NCBI RefSeq assembly: GCF_044197065.1
Contig: NZ_JBIQOI010000017.1
Span: 1-26,284 of the forward strand
Source of the DNA: Kluyvera ascorbata_C
Lineage (GTDB): Bacteria; Pseudomonadota; Gammaproteobacteria; Enterobacterales; Enterobacteriaceae
DNA: 26,284 bases
Direction: 5' to 3'
The notes under the pieces are model-generated. The model made no database searches and was not told where the DNA came from. It was given only the letters and a program-made list of their open reading frames with translations. Made by a program: the position numbers and the translations under genes. Below are positions 25,242 to 26,284 of the stretch, in pieces; the first letter of the stretch is position 1; each line of letters starts with the position of its first letter.

Positions 25242-25701
25242 TTTGTGATTGCAGATAGTTTTGCAGACCAATTTTGCTAATCAGATCCAGCTCGGTTTCC
25301 AGCCAGTCTATGTGATGCTCCTCTTCAGTGAGGATAGCAATCAGCATATCGCGGCTCACATAGTCATGAACGCTATCGGCGTAGGCAATGGCTTCGCGTA
25401 AATCCTTCGCACCGTCCAGTTCAAGCTTTAAATCTGATTGCAGCATCTCTTCGACGTCTTCGCCGATGTGCAGCTTGCCGAGGTCCTGCAGGTTGGGGAT
25501 CCCTTCAAGAAATAGAATACGCTCGATGTACTGATCGGCGTGTTTCATTTCATCTATGGATTCGTGATATTCAATATCGTTGAGGCGCATCAGGCCCCAG
25601 TTTTTGAACATTCTCGCATGGAGAAAGTATTGGTTGATTGCGACAAGCTCGTTTCCCAATAATTTATTGAGATAATTTATTATCTTAACATCACCTTTCA
25701 T
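25225..25701 (-). CDS. bfr: Bacterioferritin
   Basis: Bfr forms a 24-subunit haem-containing shell that oxidises Fe(II) and stores it as ferric mineral. The 158-residue length is standard. Ferroxidase ligands Glu18, Glu51, His54, Glu94, Glu127 and His130 fit the family positions, and Met52 is the haem ligand (DEMKHAD). The start ATG at 25701 follows GGAGGG at eight bases. It lies after bfd, whose product releases its iron. Confidence 0.97.
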   Translation of the reverse strand: MKGDVKIINYLNKLLGNELVAINQYFLHARMFKNWGLMRLNDIEYHESIDEMKHADQYIERILFLEGIPNLQDLGKLHIGEDVEEMLQSDLKLELDGAKDLREAIAYADSVHDYVSRDMLIAILTEEEHHIDWLETELDLISKIGLQNYLQSQIKVEG

Positions 25702-25730
25702 TATATAGACCCTCCGCTTCCACTTATTGA

Positions 25731-25758
25731 AGCGTAGAACGGGCTACAGGGATGTCAA
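25731..25758 (-). promoter_or_regulatory. Possible bfr promoter
   Basis: A perfect TTGACA (25758-25753, minus strand), 16 bases, then TACGCT (25736-25731) lie in the 72-base bfd-bfr gap. This could give bfr its own transcript in addition to read-through from bfd. The -10 match is moderate. Confidence 0.5.
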
Positions 25759-25773
25759 AAAAGAAATCCGAGC

Positions 25774-25968
25774 TTAGGCGATCTCTTTGAACTCTGGCAT
25801 TTGCATTAATTCGTCTTCCATCACCTCTCGCGCAGCGCGAACGCACTTACCACATTGATTTCCAATAGGAATGCATTTTCTTAATTGCTGGAAAGACTGC
25901 GGATGAAACTGGCGTACTGCCTGGCGAATTTTTTTATCGCTGACGCCATTACACAAACAAACGTACAT
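25774..25968 (-). CDS. bfd: Bacterioferritin-associated ferredoxin
   Basis: Bfd carries a [2Fe-2S] cluster and passes electrons to the Bfr haem so that stored iron is reduced and released. The 64-residue protein begins MYVCLCNGVSDKKIRQAVRQ. The four cluster cysteines are Cys4, Cys6, Cys39 and Cys42 (CxC...CxxC, the BFD-like Fer2 pattern). The ATG at 25968 has GGGAG five bases upstream. An in-frame GTG at 25974 would overlap the ribosome-binding site spacing and is less likely. Confidence 0.95.
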   Translation of the reverse strand: MYVCLCNGVSDKKIRQAVRQFHPQSFQQLRKCIPIGNQCGKCVRAAREVMEDELMQMPEFKEIA

Positions 25969-25995
25969 AACCACTCCCGTTCAATTTCTGAACAA

Positions 25996-26024
25996 AGTGT
26001 AAGTGAGAATAATTATGATTACAA
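25996..26024 (-). promoter_or_regulatory. Probable bfd promoter
   Basis: The minus strand has TTGTAA (26024-26019), 17 bases, then TACACT (26001-25996), 28 bases before the bfd start. A Fur-like site covers its -35 and spacer. Confidence 0.65.
26005..26023. promoter_or_regulatory. Fur-box-like site over the bfd promoter
   Basis: GAGAATAATTATGATTACA matches about 13 of 18 informative positions of the 19-base Fur consensus and lies between the -35 and -10 of the bfd promoter. Iron-dependent Fur repression of bfd is known in E. coli and fits the need for Bfd only when iron is scarce. The match was judged by eye. Confidence 0.6.
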
Positions 26025-26101
26025 TAGCCAGACGCGAGAAGTCATGTGAAATAAGGGATCAAATCGTGCGGAAAATATTGCGGGGACAAATAACAAAAAG
26101 C

Positions 26102-26126
26102 AAAAAGGGCACCGAAGTGCCCTTTT
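26102..26126 (-). terminator. Intrinsic terminator after the EF-Tu gene
   Basis: On the minus strand AAAAGGGCAC (26126-26117) pairs perfectly with GTGCCCTTTT (26112-26103) around the stable tetraloop TTCG and ends in a T run. It closes the operon that includes the EF-Tu gene, 27 bases after its stop. Confidence 0.93.
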
Positions 26127-26152
26127 CAAGTGCAAAACTAATTAATAAATAA

Positions 26153-26284
26153 TTAGCTCATTACTTTAGCAACAACGCCCGCACCTACAGTACGGCCGCC
26201 TTCACGGATTGCGAAACGCAGACCGTCGTCCATCGCGATTGGGTGGATCAGAGTCACAACCATCTTGATGTTGTCGCCTGGCAT
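26153..26284 (-). CDS. tufA: Elongation factor Tu, C-terminal part (cut by window edge)
   Basis: The 43 codons present read MPGDNIKMVVTLIHPIAMDD at the start and end GVVAKVMS, the C-terminal end of domain III of EF-Tu. EF-Tu delivers aminoacyl-tRNA to the ribosome with GTP. The rest lies beyond the right edge. It is named tufA from its position next to bfd; tufB would be nearly identical in sequence. The ATG at the edge is an internal methionine. Confidence 0.95.
   Translation of the reverse strand: MPGDNIKMVVTLIHPIAMDDGLRFAIREGGRTVGAGVVAKVMS

Overview
The window is a piece of chromosome from a member of the Enterobacteriaceae. Every gene is recognisable, and gene order follows the Escherichia coli/Salmonella arrangement from the rrnD promoter through the str-proximal ribosomal protein clusters to tufA. 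The genus cannot be fixed from sequence alone. The reduced locus between rpsJ and bfr (one short prepilin peptidase, no gsp cluster) and the absence of chiA between bfd and tufA argue against E. coli K-12 and resemble Salmonella and related genera.

Layout. Positions 1-328 hold the P1 and P2 promoters and boxB of a ribosomal RNA operon that reads leftward out of the window, back to back with yrdA. Positions 329-4650 hold yrdA (+) and then a leftward run dprA-smg-yrdD-tsaC-aroE-yrdB with very short gaps or overlaps. Divergent from dprA is def-fmt-rsmB-trkA (4780-8992), which covers N-terminal formylation and deformylation, 16S rRNA methylation and potassium uptake. mscL (+) follows. It meets arfA (-) tail to tail, and the arfA coding sequence contains its own terminator-like hairpin. 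yhdN-zntR (-) come next.

From 10691 to 24564 the minus strand carries three consecutive ribosomal protein operons. In transcription order they are S10 (rpsJ-rplC-rplD-rplW-rplB-rpsS-rplV-rpsC-rplP-rpmC-rpsQ), spc (rplN-rplX-rplE-rpsN-rpsH-rplF-rplR-rpsE-rpmD-rplO-secY-rpmJ) and alpha (rpsM-rpsK-rpsD-rpoA-rplQ). The control elements can be seen: the S10 promoter and L4-responsive leader, the S10 terminator and spc promoter, the S8 target hairpin at the start of rplE, the alpha promoter with the S4-responsive leader, and the final terminator after rplQ. The small genes rpmD (59 codons) and rpmJ (38 codons) are intact.

The right end holds a short prepilin peptidase gene (+), the iron storage pair bfd-bfr (-) with a Fur-like site over the bfd promoter, and the last 43 codons of an EF-Tu gene with its terminator.

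This is conserved core genome. I found no insertion sequence, prophage, CRISPR array, tRNA gene or broken core gene, and no convincing undescribed system. The points most worth a second look are the arfA/mscL overlap hairpin, the terminator-like hairpin in front of an rsmB start that has no visible Shine-Dalgarno sequence, the minimal prepilin peptidase, and the changes within otherwise conserved RNA regulators.
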